This document shows, piece after piece, positions 12,171-20,079 of a DNA stretch of 38,327 nt (position 1 is its first letter; the number at the start of each line of letters is the position of its first letter). Under the pieces are notes generated by a model that made no database searches, was not told the DNA's origin, and was given only the letters and a program-made list of their open reading frames with translations. This DNA is from Prevotella sp. (GTDB taxonomy: Bacteria; Bacteroidota; Bacteroidia; Bacteroidales; Bacteroidaceae). A program made the position numbers and the translations under genes. The stretch lies in assembly GCA_024697645.1 (NCBI GenBank), contig JAILFH010000105.1, forward strand, positions 1 through 38,327, given 5' to 3'.

Positions 12171-12201
12171 AGGTAATTGATTAGGTTGAGCCTTCTTTCA
12201 T

Positions 12202-13440
12202 TTATGCGCTGCGTACTTCCTGCAGACGTGCTTTGTCGAGTTGTTTCTTTGCGTACTCGAGCGTCACCTCAAAGGTCTTCAGACGTCTCGACGGTACGTC
12301 AAACATAGCATCCATCATCATGGCCTCAACTATCGAGCGCAGGCCACGGGCGCCCAGTTTGTACTCAACGGCCTTGTCAACGACGTATTCCAGCACGTCG
12401 TCGCCGATGATGAGTTTCACCCCGTCCATCGCAAACAGTTTCTCATACTGCTTCACAATACTGTTCTTCGGCTCAACGAGGATTCTGCGCAGAGCCTCTC
12501 GGTCGAGGGGTTTCAGATAGGTGAGCACGGGCAGACGGCCGATAATCTCAGGAATCAGCCCGAACGACTTCAGGTCCTGGGGCAGAATGTACTGCATCAG
12601 GTCGTCCTGATCGAGTTTGCTGGTGTTCTGAGAGGCGTTGAAGCCCACCACATGGGTGTTCAGTCGCTGGGCAATCTTGCGCTCAATGCCGTCGAAGGCA
12701 CCACCGCAGATGAACAGGATGTTTCGCGTGTCAACATGGATATAGTCCTGGTCGGGATGCTTACGGCCACCCTTCGGCGGCACGTTCACCATCGTTCCTT
12801 CCAGCAACTTCAGCAATCCCTGCTGCACACCCTCACCACTGACGTCGCGCGTGATGCTCGGATTGTCGCTCTTTCGAGCAATTTTGTCGATTTCATCGAT
12901 GAAAACGATACCTCGCTCGGCTGCTTCCAGATCGTAGTCGGCCACCTGAAGCAGTCGGCTCAGGATGCTTTCCACATCCTCGCCAACATAGCCTGCCTCA
13001 GTGAATACGGTTGCATCGACAATCGTAAACGGCACGTCGAGCAGTTTCGCAATGGTGCGGGCCATCAGCGTCTTGCCCGTTCCTGTGGAACCAGCCATGA
13101 TGATGTTCGATTTTTCAATCTCCACATCATCGTCAGTGGGCTGCTGCAGTCGTTTGTAGTGATTGTAGACAGCCACCGACAAGTAGCGTTTGGCTTCGTC
13201 CTGACCAATGACATACTGGTCAAGATATTCCTTGATTTCATGCGGTTTCGGCACCTTTTTCTTCTGGAAAGGCTTCTCTTTGCCCTTCGCTTTCCTTGCT
13301 CCATCGGCCAGCACGCCCGTAGATTGTACAATCTCATAGGCCTGACGGGCACAATCTTCACAGATGAACCCGTTAATTCCCGTGATGAGCAGTTTTACCT
13401 CTTTCTCGCCGCGCCCGCAGAAATTACACTGTTTCTTCAT
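12202..13440 (-). CDS. clpX: ATP-dependent Clp protease ATP-binding subunit ClpX
   Basis: AAA+ unfoldase that feeds substrates to ClpP. In 412 residues the N-terminal zinc-binding domain has C5, C8, C27 and C30. The AAA+ module shows Walker A GSTGTGKT (117-124), the pore loop GYVG (150-153), Walker B IVFIDEID (D182, E183), and the sensor-2 region GARGLRSI. The ClpP-docking loop reads VGF where E. coli has IGF. Its ATG overlaps the clpP stop codon by 4 bp, so the two subunits are probably translationally coupled. All motifs needed for activity are present. Confidence 0.98.
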   Translation of the reverse strand: MKKQCNFCGRGEKEVKLLITGINGFICEDCARQAYEIVQSTGVLADGARKAKGKEKPFQKKKVPKPHEIKEYLDQYVIGQDEAKRYLSVAVYNHYKRLQQPTDDDVEIEKSNIIMAGSTGTGKTLMARTIAKLLDVPFTIVDATVFTEAGYVGEDVESILSRLLQVADYDLEAAERGIVFIDEIDKIARKSDNPSITRDVSGEGVQQGLLKLLEGTMVNVPPKGGRKHPDQDYIHVDTRNILFICGGAFDGIERKIAQRLNTHVVGFNASQNTSKLDQDDLMQYILPQDLKSFGLIPEIIGRLPVLTYLKPLDREALRRILVEPKNSIVKQYEKLFAMDGVKLIIGDDVLEYVVDKAVEYKLGARGLRSIVEAMMMDAMFDVPSRRLKTFEVTLEYAKKQLDKARLQEVRSA

Positions 13441-14102
13441 TTCTTTCTCGTTAATACCTCATCAATCATGCCGTAGGCCTTAGCCTCTTCGGCAGTCATC
13501 CAGTAGTTACGGTCGCTGTCGGCCCACACCTTGTCGTAGTCGGTGTGAGAATGGTCGGCGATAATCGTGTAGAGTTCCTTCTTCAACTTCTGAATCTCAC
13601 GAGCCTCAATCTCGATATCTGAAGCCTGACCCTGCACACCGCCCAGCGGCTGATGAATCATCACGCGGCTATGGGGCAGAGCCGAACGCTTGCCTTCCTT
13701 ACCGGCAACCAGCAGCACTGCAGCCATCGAAGCAGCCATTCCCGTGCAGATAGTGGCTACGTCGCTCTGAATGAACTGCATCGTGTCATAGATGCCCAGA
13801 CCGGCATAGACGCTGCCGCCAGGAGAATTGATATAGACGTTGATGTCCTTACCGGGGTCGTTAGCGTCCAGATAGAGCAACTGAGCCTGCAGGACATTGG
13901 CTGTATAGTCGTTCACCTCAGTACCAAGGAATATCACGCGGTCCATCATCAGACGCGAGAACACGTCGAGTTGAGTCACGTTGAGTTGACGCTCTTCCAG
14001 GATGTAGGGGTTCATATACTGTGCCTGAGCATTCATTACATCGTCGAGCACCATTCCATTGACGCCCAAATGCTGTGTAGCAAATTTTCTAAAATCGTTC
14101 AT
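13437..14102 (-). CDS. clpP: ATP-dependent Clp protease proteolytic subunit ClpP
   Basis: Serine peptidase forming the proteolytic chamber used with ClpX. The 221 residues include nucleophile S125 in [11 protein letters not shown] and H150 in SRVMIHQP, with the usual 25-residue spacing. The third triad position, Asp in E. coli (D171) and B. subtilis, is N199 here: [13 protein letters not shown] against B. subtilis DTDRDNFMSAEEA. The codon is AAC at 13506-13508. A Ser-His-Asn triad is known in Listeria ClpP1, so reduced or conditional activity is possible. The N-terminus (1-30) is longer than in E. coli and may be a propeptide. It is first in a clpP-clpX-recQ unit, with a promoter at 14263-14292 and a leader of about 155 nt. 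Confidence 0.96.
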   Translation of the reverse strand: MNDFRKFATQHLGVNGMVLDDVMNAQAQYMNPYILEERQLNVTQLDVFSRLMMDRVIFLGTEVNDYTANVLQAQLLYLDANDPGKDINVYINSPGGSVYAGLGIYDTMQFIQSDVATICTGMAASMAAVLLVAGKEGKRSALPHSRVMIHQPLGGVQGQASDIEIEAREIQKLKKELYTIIADHSHTDYDKVWADSDRNYWMTAEEAKAYGMIDEVLTRKK

Positions 14103-14262
14103 ATTTACTTTTAAGATTTCTATTCGTTATTAAATTCCCGCCTGCCGAAATGGTCTTTACGGGATAATTTCTTTGTTTTTCAGTCGACAAAATCGTGTCA
14201 ATTCCTTTTTATAAATAAGGTATAGAAACTTATCGACTCCTTTCATTCAAAATTCGTAGGAA

Positions 14263-14292
14263 CAAAATTACAAAAAAAATTCGAATTCCAAA
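14263..14292 (-). promoter_or_regulatory. clpP promoter
   Basis: Minus-strand TAATTTTG (14263-14270) matches the -7 consensus. TTTG (14289-14292) lies 18 bases upstream as the -33 element. The predicted leader to clpP is long (about 155 nt). Confidence 0.65.
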
Positions 14293-14607
14293 TTATTTCA
14301 TTACGTTTTTTTTCTGATTTTATTTCTTTTTTTCTAAAAATCACGTCTTTATGTGCTTTCACCTCCTTTCACATAGTCTTTCTTTGTCATCATTCTGCTC
14401 AATTTAGTACCTAATCATTTATAATATAGTCAAAAAACGAACTTTTTTCAATCTAAAAGAACATTTTGTATCCTGAAATTGCCTTTTTTCCTCATGATCA
14501 AGCCGTTTTTCATAGGTATAAGAACAAAATATGTGCCAAAAGTGAGACTTCCCTGCATCGAAAACGCATTTCCCAGGGCTTTCGAAATGGGCTTGAAAAC
14601 TGGATTT

Positions 14608-14945
14608 GTGACAATTGTGACAATTAGACAGTCGTTTTTTACGCCTCCCGATTTCGCCAGATTTTCGCAATTGATTGATTATCAATATGTTATAAAATAT
14701 ATTTAATAAATATTAATAATAATAACTAATAAATTAACATAGTTTTAACACTTTTTGTGGCAGTTTTTATCGATTTAGTCGCAGTTTTTGGCTCAGTAGT
14801 TGCACTTTTTGGGGTTTTAGATGCAAGAAAACAGGCGATTGTTTACAGTAAAATTTGAGAGAGACGATTTCGCTTACGACCAACAAACCTCCCAATTTTC
14901 TCTGAAGTGTGTAAAAAACGGGGTGTCATTTGTCACAATTGTCAC
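14608..14945. repeat. Inverted pair of 16-bp GTGACAATTGTGACAA
   Basis: GTGACAATTGTGACAA occurs at 14608-14623 and as its reverse complement at 14930-14945, about 340 bp apart end to end. Each copy is itself a doubled TTGTCACA-type half-site. The right copy is enclosed by a further inverted repeat, TGAAGTGTG (14903-14911) with CACACTTCA (14943-14951). They could be operator sites or the ends of a decayed element. Confidence 0.6.
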
Positions 14946-15054
14946 ACTTCAAATTTTATATTCCGTAATTTTTAATCCTAACAACGGATTCAACGTGTAA
15001 AAAAAAGATTCTACCTGTTCATAAAAAGAATTCCCCTTGCCCATACAAAACATT

Positions 15055-15265
15055 CTTTTAGACTTTACGGAGGATTCCTTTGGAATATACAGAACAAGTC
15101 TTTGGACTATACAGAGATATCCTTTCGACCATACAGAGCACGTCTTTCGACTATACAGAGATGTCCTTTTGACTATAGAGAGGACGTCTTTATATAGGTA
15201 TAAAGCAATGCTTTCTAAGGTAGAAAGGCATGCTCTCTAAGGTCTAAACACGTGCTTTAGTTGAA
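15055..15265. repeat. Degenerate tandem array, 22-bp period, about ten units
   Basis: A CTTT anchor (one unit has CTCT) recurs at 15055, 15078, 15100, 15122, 15144, 15166, 15188, 15211, 15233 and 15255, that is every 22 bases with three 23-base steps. The best-conserved unit is CTTTcGACtATACAGAGa. From 15078 to 15188 the bases around the anchor alternate between TCCTTT and GTCTTT, giving a 44-bp higher-order repeat. It decays to the right. No protein is likely, because a 22-base unit shifts the reading frame at every repeat. Confidence 0.85.
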
Positions 15266-15300
15266 ACCGCTTAGCCATTAGAATAGAGAGAAATAAAAAA

Positions 15301-15336
15301 GAACGAGAAAACACTGCTGTCAGCGCTTTCTCGCTC
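15301..15336 (-). terminator. tig intrinsic terminator
   Basis: A 16-bp stem (15301-15316 with 15321-15336, loop of 4) lies 75 nt past the tig stop. Its three imperfect positions become G-U pairs only in minus-strand RNA, and the minus-strand stem is followed by six T. Direction and partner are therefore clear. Confidence 0.85.
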
Positions 15337-15411
15337 ATTATTGTCTTTATGTTGCCGACTGGACTTGCCTTTCAGCAACCAGTCTGACTTTCTTCAAAGA
15401 ATTGTGTCGAT

Positions 15412-16749
15412 TTACTCAGCCATGAGTTTGTTGAACTCGTCGAGCGAAACCTTCTTCTCGTTCAGTTTCACGACGTTCTTCATCACAGCGATGAGTTTCT
15501 GGTCGATGGCGCGATCAACAAATCCCTGAACATTCTCTTCCTTCTTAAGCATGTCCTGAGCGTAGTTGTCGAGATACTCATCGGGAATGTTCGACATTCC
15601 GTACTGAGCAAACTGAGCGCGAGCGGCCTCACGAGCAGCAGCCTTCACCTCGTCGTCGCTAATCTTGATGTCGTGGTCGGCAACGAGTTGCTCCTTGATC
15701 ATGTGCCAAGCGAGTTCCTTGATGCTGCCCTCGTAGTTCTTCTCTACGTACTCGTCACCCTTGTCAGCGTTGTTCTGCTTCATGATGCGCTTCAGGAGTT
15801 CATCGGGCCAAACCAGTTCGCCAGCCTTCTTCTCGCAGTGCTTGCGCAGATCCTGCAGGAACTTCCAGTCGCTGTTCTGCTGCAACTGAGCCTTGATTTC
15901 CTCAGCAACACGCTCGCGGAACTCCTTCTCGTCCTTCACAGCGTCCTTACCATAGACCTGATCGAACAGTTCCTGATTCACCTCAGCGGGAACGAAGCGG
16001 CTGATCTCAGTAATCTGATAGGTGAAGTCGCCAGCGTGATGTCCCAGTTCGGCCTTGTCAACCTTCAGGAACGAAGCCAGTTCAGCGTCGCTCTGGTAGG
16101 CCTTACGGGGATTGAAGGTGAGGATGTCACCGAGTTTCGAGCCTTCGAAGAGTTTCTTCTGGTCCTCGTCCTTGATGTAGGAAGGCATTACGATAGCCTC
16201 AGAAACCTCCAGACCGTTCTCAACGTCCAACTCGCGAAGGTCGCCCTTCAGCATGTCGTTGTCCTTGTAGTCGTCAACCTTCTGGTAGTTTCCACTACGA
16301 GAAGCATACATCTGAACCTGCTGGTCGATGAGTTTGTCGTCGACGTCGATAGTCAGATAGTCAACCTTATCGTGTCCGCTCAGTTTCACATTGATTTCGG
16401 GAGCCACAGCCAGATCGAACTGGAATGTGTAGGGAGCATCCTTCTCAATGTCAACAGCCTCGTTGCCCTCGTGGGGAAGGGGCTCACCAAGCATCTTAAT
16501 CTTGTTCTCCTGAACATATTTGTACATCTCCTGGCCTACAACGCGGTTAATGACGTCCATCTTCACAGCATTGCCATACATGCGCTTAATCATGCCCATG
16601 GGCACCTGTCCAGGACGGAAACCAGGAACATTAGCCTTCTTACGATAATCTTTCAGCGTCTTCTCAACGTTCTCCTTGAAGTCGTTTTCTTCCACAGTGA
16701 TGGTCATCAAGCCATTCACTTTGTCGGGATTTTCAAATGTGATATTCAT
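15412..16749 (-). CDS. tig: Trigger factor
   Basis: Ribosome-bound chaperone that shelters nascent chains at the exit tunnel. The 445 residues have the N-terminal ribosome-binding domain with G43-F-R-P-G-Q-V-P50, matching the GFRxGKxP signature except Lys48 to Gln. A middle region (about 150-245) corresponds to the FKBP-type isomerase domain but is weakly conserved, as usual in Bacteroidetes. The C-terminal helical chaperone arms run from about 255 to the end. It stands alone, with its own promoter (16804-16811) and a strong terminator (15301-15336). Confidence 0.93.
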   Translation of the reverse strand: MNITFENPDKVNGLMTITVEENDFKENVEKTLKDYRKKANVPGFRPGQVPMGMIKRMYGNAVKMDVINRVVGQEMYKYVQENKIKMLGEPLPHEGNEAVDIEKDAPYTFQFDLAVAPEINVKLSGHDKVDYLTIDVDDKLIDQQVQMYASRSGNYQKVDDYKDNDMLKGDLRELDVENGLEVSEAIVMPSYIKDEDQKKLFEGSKLGDILTFNPRKAYQSDAELASFLKVDKAELGHHAGDFTYQITEISRFVPAEVNQELFDQVYGKDAVKDEKEFRERVAEEIKAQLQQNSDWKFLQDLRKHCEKKAGELVWPDELLKRIMKQNNADKGDEYVEKNYEGSIKELAWHMIKEQLVADHDIKISDDEVKAAAREAARAQFAQYGMSNIPDEYLDNYAQDMLKKEENVQGFVDRAIDQKLIAVMKNVVKLNEKKVSLDEFNKLMAE

Positions 16750-16803
16750 CTCTGTAATTTATGATTTACTTGTTTTAATTTTCGAAATTTCAAATTCGGG
16801 GTG

Positions 16804-16811
16804 CAAAATTA
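16804..16811 (-). promoter_or_regulatory. tig promoter -7 box
   Basis: Minus-strand TAATTTTG is a perfect -7 match 54 nt before the tig ATG. The -33 region is AT-rich without a clear TTTG. Confidence 0.55.
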
Positions 16812-16873
16812 CTCATTTTTTATCGAATCACCTAATATAATGTGCAATAATTTGATTTTTTAACCAATTTCGA

Positions 16874-19800
16874 CTATTTTCCCGTCTCTTTTGCTTGGTA
16901 AATCATAAACTTATCGAATGTTGCCGACGCTTCGTTGTCAGTATAGGTCACCTGGAACAAGCCGACCTTCACCTCGTCTGGCATCTGCATTTCAACAGGT
17001 GAGCCAGTGGTCTCGGTCCATTGCTTTCCGTCCTGACTGGTGCGAACGATGAACGTGTTTCCACAGCGCTCAATCATCAGCCAGGGGTCGTATTGCCAAC
17101 TGTTGCCGCGTGGGAATTGCGGACGACGACCATGATGGGAAACCGTTGTGAGCATATTGCCGCAGTTGTAATTAGGGAAAATGCCCATCTGCACAATCTG
17201 CTGATTCTGCGGATTGGTGTCGTCGAGCACCATCAGGCCTCCTTCGTTGTAACTCGGCGTTCGGCGCTGAGAACGTCCCGTGAGGTCGCTCAGACGGCAG
17301 ATTGCCACGAAATCGCCCTTGACAGTCTCGCCCTTGAAGGGTCCGTTCTGCTCGCTGAAAGCATTGAAATTGCGCGATTTCGACGTGAGAGTCAGTCCCT
17401 CAGGCGAGTCCACAATCGTCTTCTCCTTGAAATCTTCCGAAGAAGTGGTGATTTTCTTCGAAGCAATCTTCTTACTGCCTTTCTCATTCAGATTCGCAAT
17501 GGCCTGAATCGTGTATTTCCCTGCTTCGGGAAGAGCAATCAGCGTCTGACCACTCTGCAGCGAAAATTCATCAACACAGATGGCCGAAACCTTGTTGAAT
17601 CCCGGCTGAATCAGGTTTCCTGCCTTATCGACGAGCCTTACGCTCAGCAACTGGGGCGTGAGTTTCTGCACTTCGAGTCGGGCGCCTTTCAGTTCTTGCT
17701 TCGCTGCCTTTGCCTGCAGTTTCTCAGCGGCTGCAAGGTCGTAGTCGAGCGGAGCAGCGAATTGGGCAGAAACTTCATCGGCAGAGAGCGATCGGTCGTA
17801 GATGTTCAGCGCGTGCAGATAGCCGTTGAAGGGCGAATTGCCTTCAAACGAAGCGCCAATCTGGATGTAGCGACCGGGGCGCAATACGAGCATCATGTTC
17901 TTCTCCGACACCTGACGGCCATTCAGATAGTGACGTTCCATATAGCCATCGTAGGTGACAACCCAGTGCTGCCACTCGCCCTCGTGGGCCTTGATGAGCC
18001 GCGAACCGCTGTTTTCGAACGACGCATTGTGCATCATCAGGCCGTTCTGCGGGTCGGAACCATTGCAGAGTTCAACGGTAGAGAGATCGTGACGGTCGGG
18101 AATGAGTTGCGCGATGCATTCGTTGCGGTCGACGTCTGGATTCAGAACCCAAGCCTCCACTGTGTAGGGAGCGCTGTAGTTCATGCACTCAGGAAGTCCT
18201 TTGTCGGAGCGGAACGTCTGCGAGCCCGTGAAGTGGAAGGCCGGACGGCCATCGCGGAGTTCGATTCTGACGCCTTCTCCGCTAAACTGATAGTCGTTGG
18301 TCTTCATCTCGCCAATCAGCGTTCCCACAGGATAGTCTTTCGCGTTGATGCTCACAATCGGCGATTTCGTACCCTCACAACCCGCTGCACCACTGGTAAT
18401 CGAGGCGTGACGCTGCTTCCAGGCGTTGGGTTTAGAGGCTTCAGCCGTTGAGACACGCTCTTCATCGGGAGTACTGTCGGCATAGACCTTCACATTCCAG
18501 ATGCCTCCGAAATGACCGTTCATCTCGCGACCCGTCACCCAGATGCGCAGATAGCGGGCTGAAGTCTGCCCTTCGTCAATCATCGGCGAACCGGGCTGCG
18601 TGTTGGTCGTGTGGTCAGCGTAAAGAGCCCATTGCTGTCCGTCGGTTGAGGTCTCAATCTTATATTGATAATAGAAGGTTGCAAACTCAAACTGGGTCTG
18701 TACTTCGCGGAAACTCTTCACTTCCCCAAGGTCAATCTGGAGATAGTCCTTCCCGTTGCAAGTGGCTGGTTTCCAAAGTGTTGCATTATTGTCGTCAGTG
18801 GCGTAAGCAGGCAGATAGTCGTTGCTATAGAAACTCGAGGCGGTTACCTTCGCGCCAAAGGCGAGGTTCTTTCTGACGGGAAGGTCGCGAACCGACTTAG
18901 GTAAGACGCCGCCATGGGTGGGAACAACCTTTTCAATCTTTCCGTCGGCGGTGAAATGGAGTTCGTCGATGCAGATTTGTCGGTTGAAACCGTGAGTAGC
19001 CTGAGGAATATTGTGGCGATGATAGACGATGTAATACTCGTCGCCGTCCTGCAGAATGCTGTGGTGCCCGGGCCCATGAACTGTGCGGTCGTCATTGGTT
19101 TCGAGGATGCAGCCCTGATATTCGTAAGGTCCCATCGGACCCACCGTACTCGTGGCGTATTGCACCCGATAGGTGTGGTCGTGACAAGAGCCCGAGGAAT
19201 AGGTGAAATAGTAAACACCGTCTTTCTTGATGACGAACGGAGCCTCGAAGAAATCGGTGGCTTCTGTGTTGGGAATCAGACGCTTGTCGGCAAACGACTT
19301 CATATCGGAATTGAACTTGGCAACACCGCAACCGAAGCCGTCGTAGATGCCCCAGGTGCCGAAATAGATGTAAACGCCACCATCATCGTCGACGAATGTC
19401 TGCCCGTCGAGCGTAATGGCGTTATGCACGAAGCGGTCCTCGACCAACACTGCGTCATCAGCACCCAATACGTTCTTCCAAGGGCCGAGCGGCGTGGGGC
19501 CAACACCCTCGTGCAACACGCAGGGTTCGCAGTAGAAGTAGCGATAGAGCCCGTCGGCAGTCTGCATCACGTCGGGAGCCCAGACTACCTCCGTCGTGGG
19601 CCAATCCATCAGGTGATTGGTCCAGTTTCGGAAGTCTTTCGAGGTCCACACCTGAGCGGGTCCGTAGCCGTTGCCTGTTCCGTCGGTAGTGGCGTAGAGA
19701 TAATACGTGTCGCCAAATTTCCTAATCGTCGGGTCGGCGAAATAACCGGGGATAAAGGGATTTCCGGCTTCGGGAGCATTCCATTGCGTGGGCTGCTTGT

Positions 19801-19879
19801 CTTGCTGCGACGAAATCGCAGCCTGAGAAGTGCCACAAAAAGCCAAAAGCAGAAGGCAGAGCGACCATTTTCTATTCAT
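16874..19879 (-). CDS. Secreted multi-domain GH43 glycoside hydrolase
   Basis: Probable exo-acting arabinosidase, xylosidase or related enzyme on plant polysaccharide; substrate uncertain. With the start at 19879 (MNRKWS..., signal peptide 1-20) the protein has 1001 residues. The longer frame beginning TTG at 19981 adds a charged stretch before the signal and is unlikely. The GH43 five-bladed propeller (about 40-330) has D49 in FADPTI as base, D158 in LDGQTF as the pKa-setting Asp and E212 in FFEAPFV as acid. Next come an F5/8-type C carbohydrate-binding domain (about 335-470, ending YLRIWV...WNVKVYAD), a LamG-like concanavalin domain (about 520-710) and a C-terminal beta-sandwich (about 815-1000, GLFQVTYTDNEASATFDKF). 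All catalytic residues are present. It is 200 bp downstream of the M1 peptidase gene, on the same strand. Confidence 0.85.
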   Translation of the reverse strand: MNRKWSLCLLLLAFCGTSQAAISSQQDKQPTQWNAPEAGNPFIPGYFADPTIRKFGDTYYLYATTDGTGNGYGPAQVWTSKDFRNWTNHLMDWPTTEVVWAPDVMQTADGLYRYFYCEPCVLHEGVGPTPLGPWKNVLGADDAVLVEDRFVHNAITLDGQTFVDDDGGVYIYFGTWGIYDGFGCGVAKFNSDMKSFADKRLIPNTEATDFFEAPFVIKKDGVYYFTYSSGSCHDHTYRVQYATSTVGPMGPYEYQGCILETNDDRTVHGPGHHSILQDGDEYYIVYHRHNIPQATHGFNRQICIDELHFTADGKIEKVVPTHGGVLPKSVRDLPVRKNLAFGAKVTASSFYSNDYLPAYATDDNNATLWKPATCNGKDYLQIDLGEVKSFREVQTQFEFATFYYQYKIETSTDGQQWALYADHTTNTQPGSPMIDEGQTSARYLRIWVTGREMNGHFGGIWNVKVYADSTPDEERVSTAEASKPNAWKQRHASITSGAAGCEGTKSPIVSINAKDYPVGTLIGEMKTNDYQFSGEGVRIELRDGRPAFHFTGSQTFRSDKGLPECMNYSAPYTVEAWVLNPDVDRNECIAQLIPDRHDLSTVELCNGSDPQNGLMMHNASFENSGSRLIKAHEGEWQHWVVTYDGYMERHYLNGRQVSEKNMMLVLRPGRYIQIGASFEGNSPFNGYLHALNIYDRSLSADEVSAQFAAPLDYDLAAAEKLQAKAAKQELKGARLEVQKLTPQLLSVRLVDKAGNLIQPGFNKVSAICVDEFSLQSGQTLIALPEAGKYTIQAIANLNEKGSKKIASKKITTSSEDFKEKTIVDSPEGLTLTSKSRNFNAFSEQNGPFKGETVKGDFVAICRLSDLTGRSQRRTPSYNEGGLMVLDDTNPQNQQIVQMGIFPNYNCGNMLTTVSHHGRRPQFPRGNSWQYDPWLMIERCGNTFIVRTSQDGKQWTETTGSPVEMQMPDEVKVGLFQVTYTDNEASATFDKFMIYQAKETGK

Positions 19880-20079
19880 AAGGCTGGTAGTTTTTATGTC
19901 GGTGGCGAAACTCGTCTGACCGCGTCCGCCACCTTGTTTTTGTGTATTATTGTTCTGTTTTATCTTGACTGTTGTCCTCAATTCGTTCTAAGAATGTCGA
20001 TTGTCAAATCGGCTGTTGTTTTCTTTTCGAATCAACATCAGACTTAGTCTTTTCCGACAATCATCGTTGACCTGATATT

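Larger units (their letters stand above)
14103..15300. other. 1.2-kb AT-rich non-coding region between clpP and tig
   Basis: No convincing gene; the short open frames here are low-complexity or fall in repeats. The region contains the clpP leader and promoter (14263-14292), long A/T runs, an inverted pair of GTGACAATTGTGACAA (14608-14623 and 14930-14945), and a tandem array with a 22-bp period (15055-15265). Confidence 0.7.

Noticed and set aside
14419..14685. Minus-strand 88-residue open frame in the clpP-tig gap
   Set aside because: Low-complexity, Lys/Phe-rich, no signal or domain, and it includes one of the inverted GTGACAATT sites.
15037..15240. 67-residue open frame over the 22-bp array
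   Set aside because: Produced by the repeat; the 22-base unit changes frame, so it does not encode a repeated protein.
19880..19981. Longer start for the GH43 gene (TTG at 19981)
   Set aside because: It would put 34 polar residues before a clear signal peptide; ATG at 19879 is the better start.
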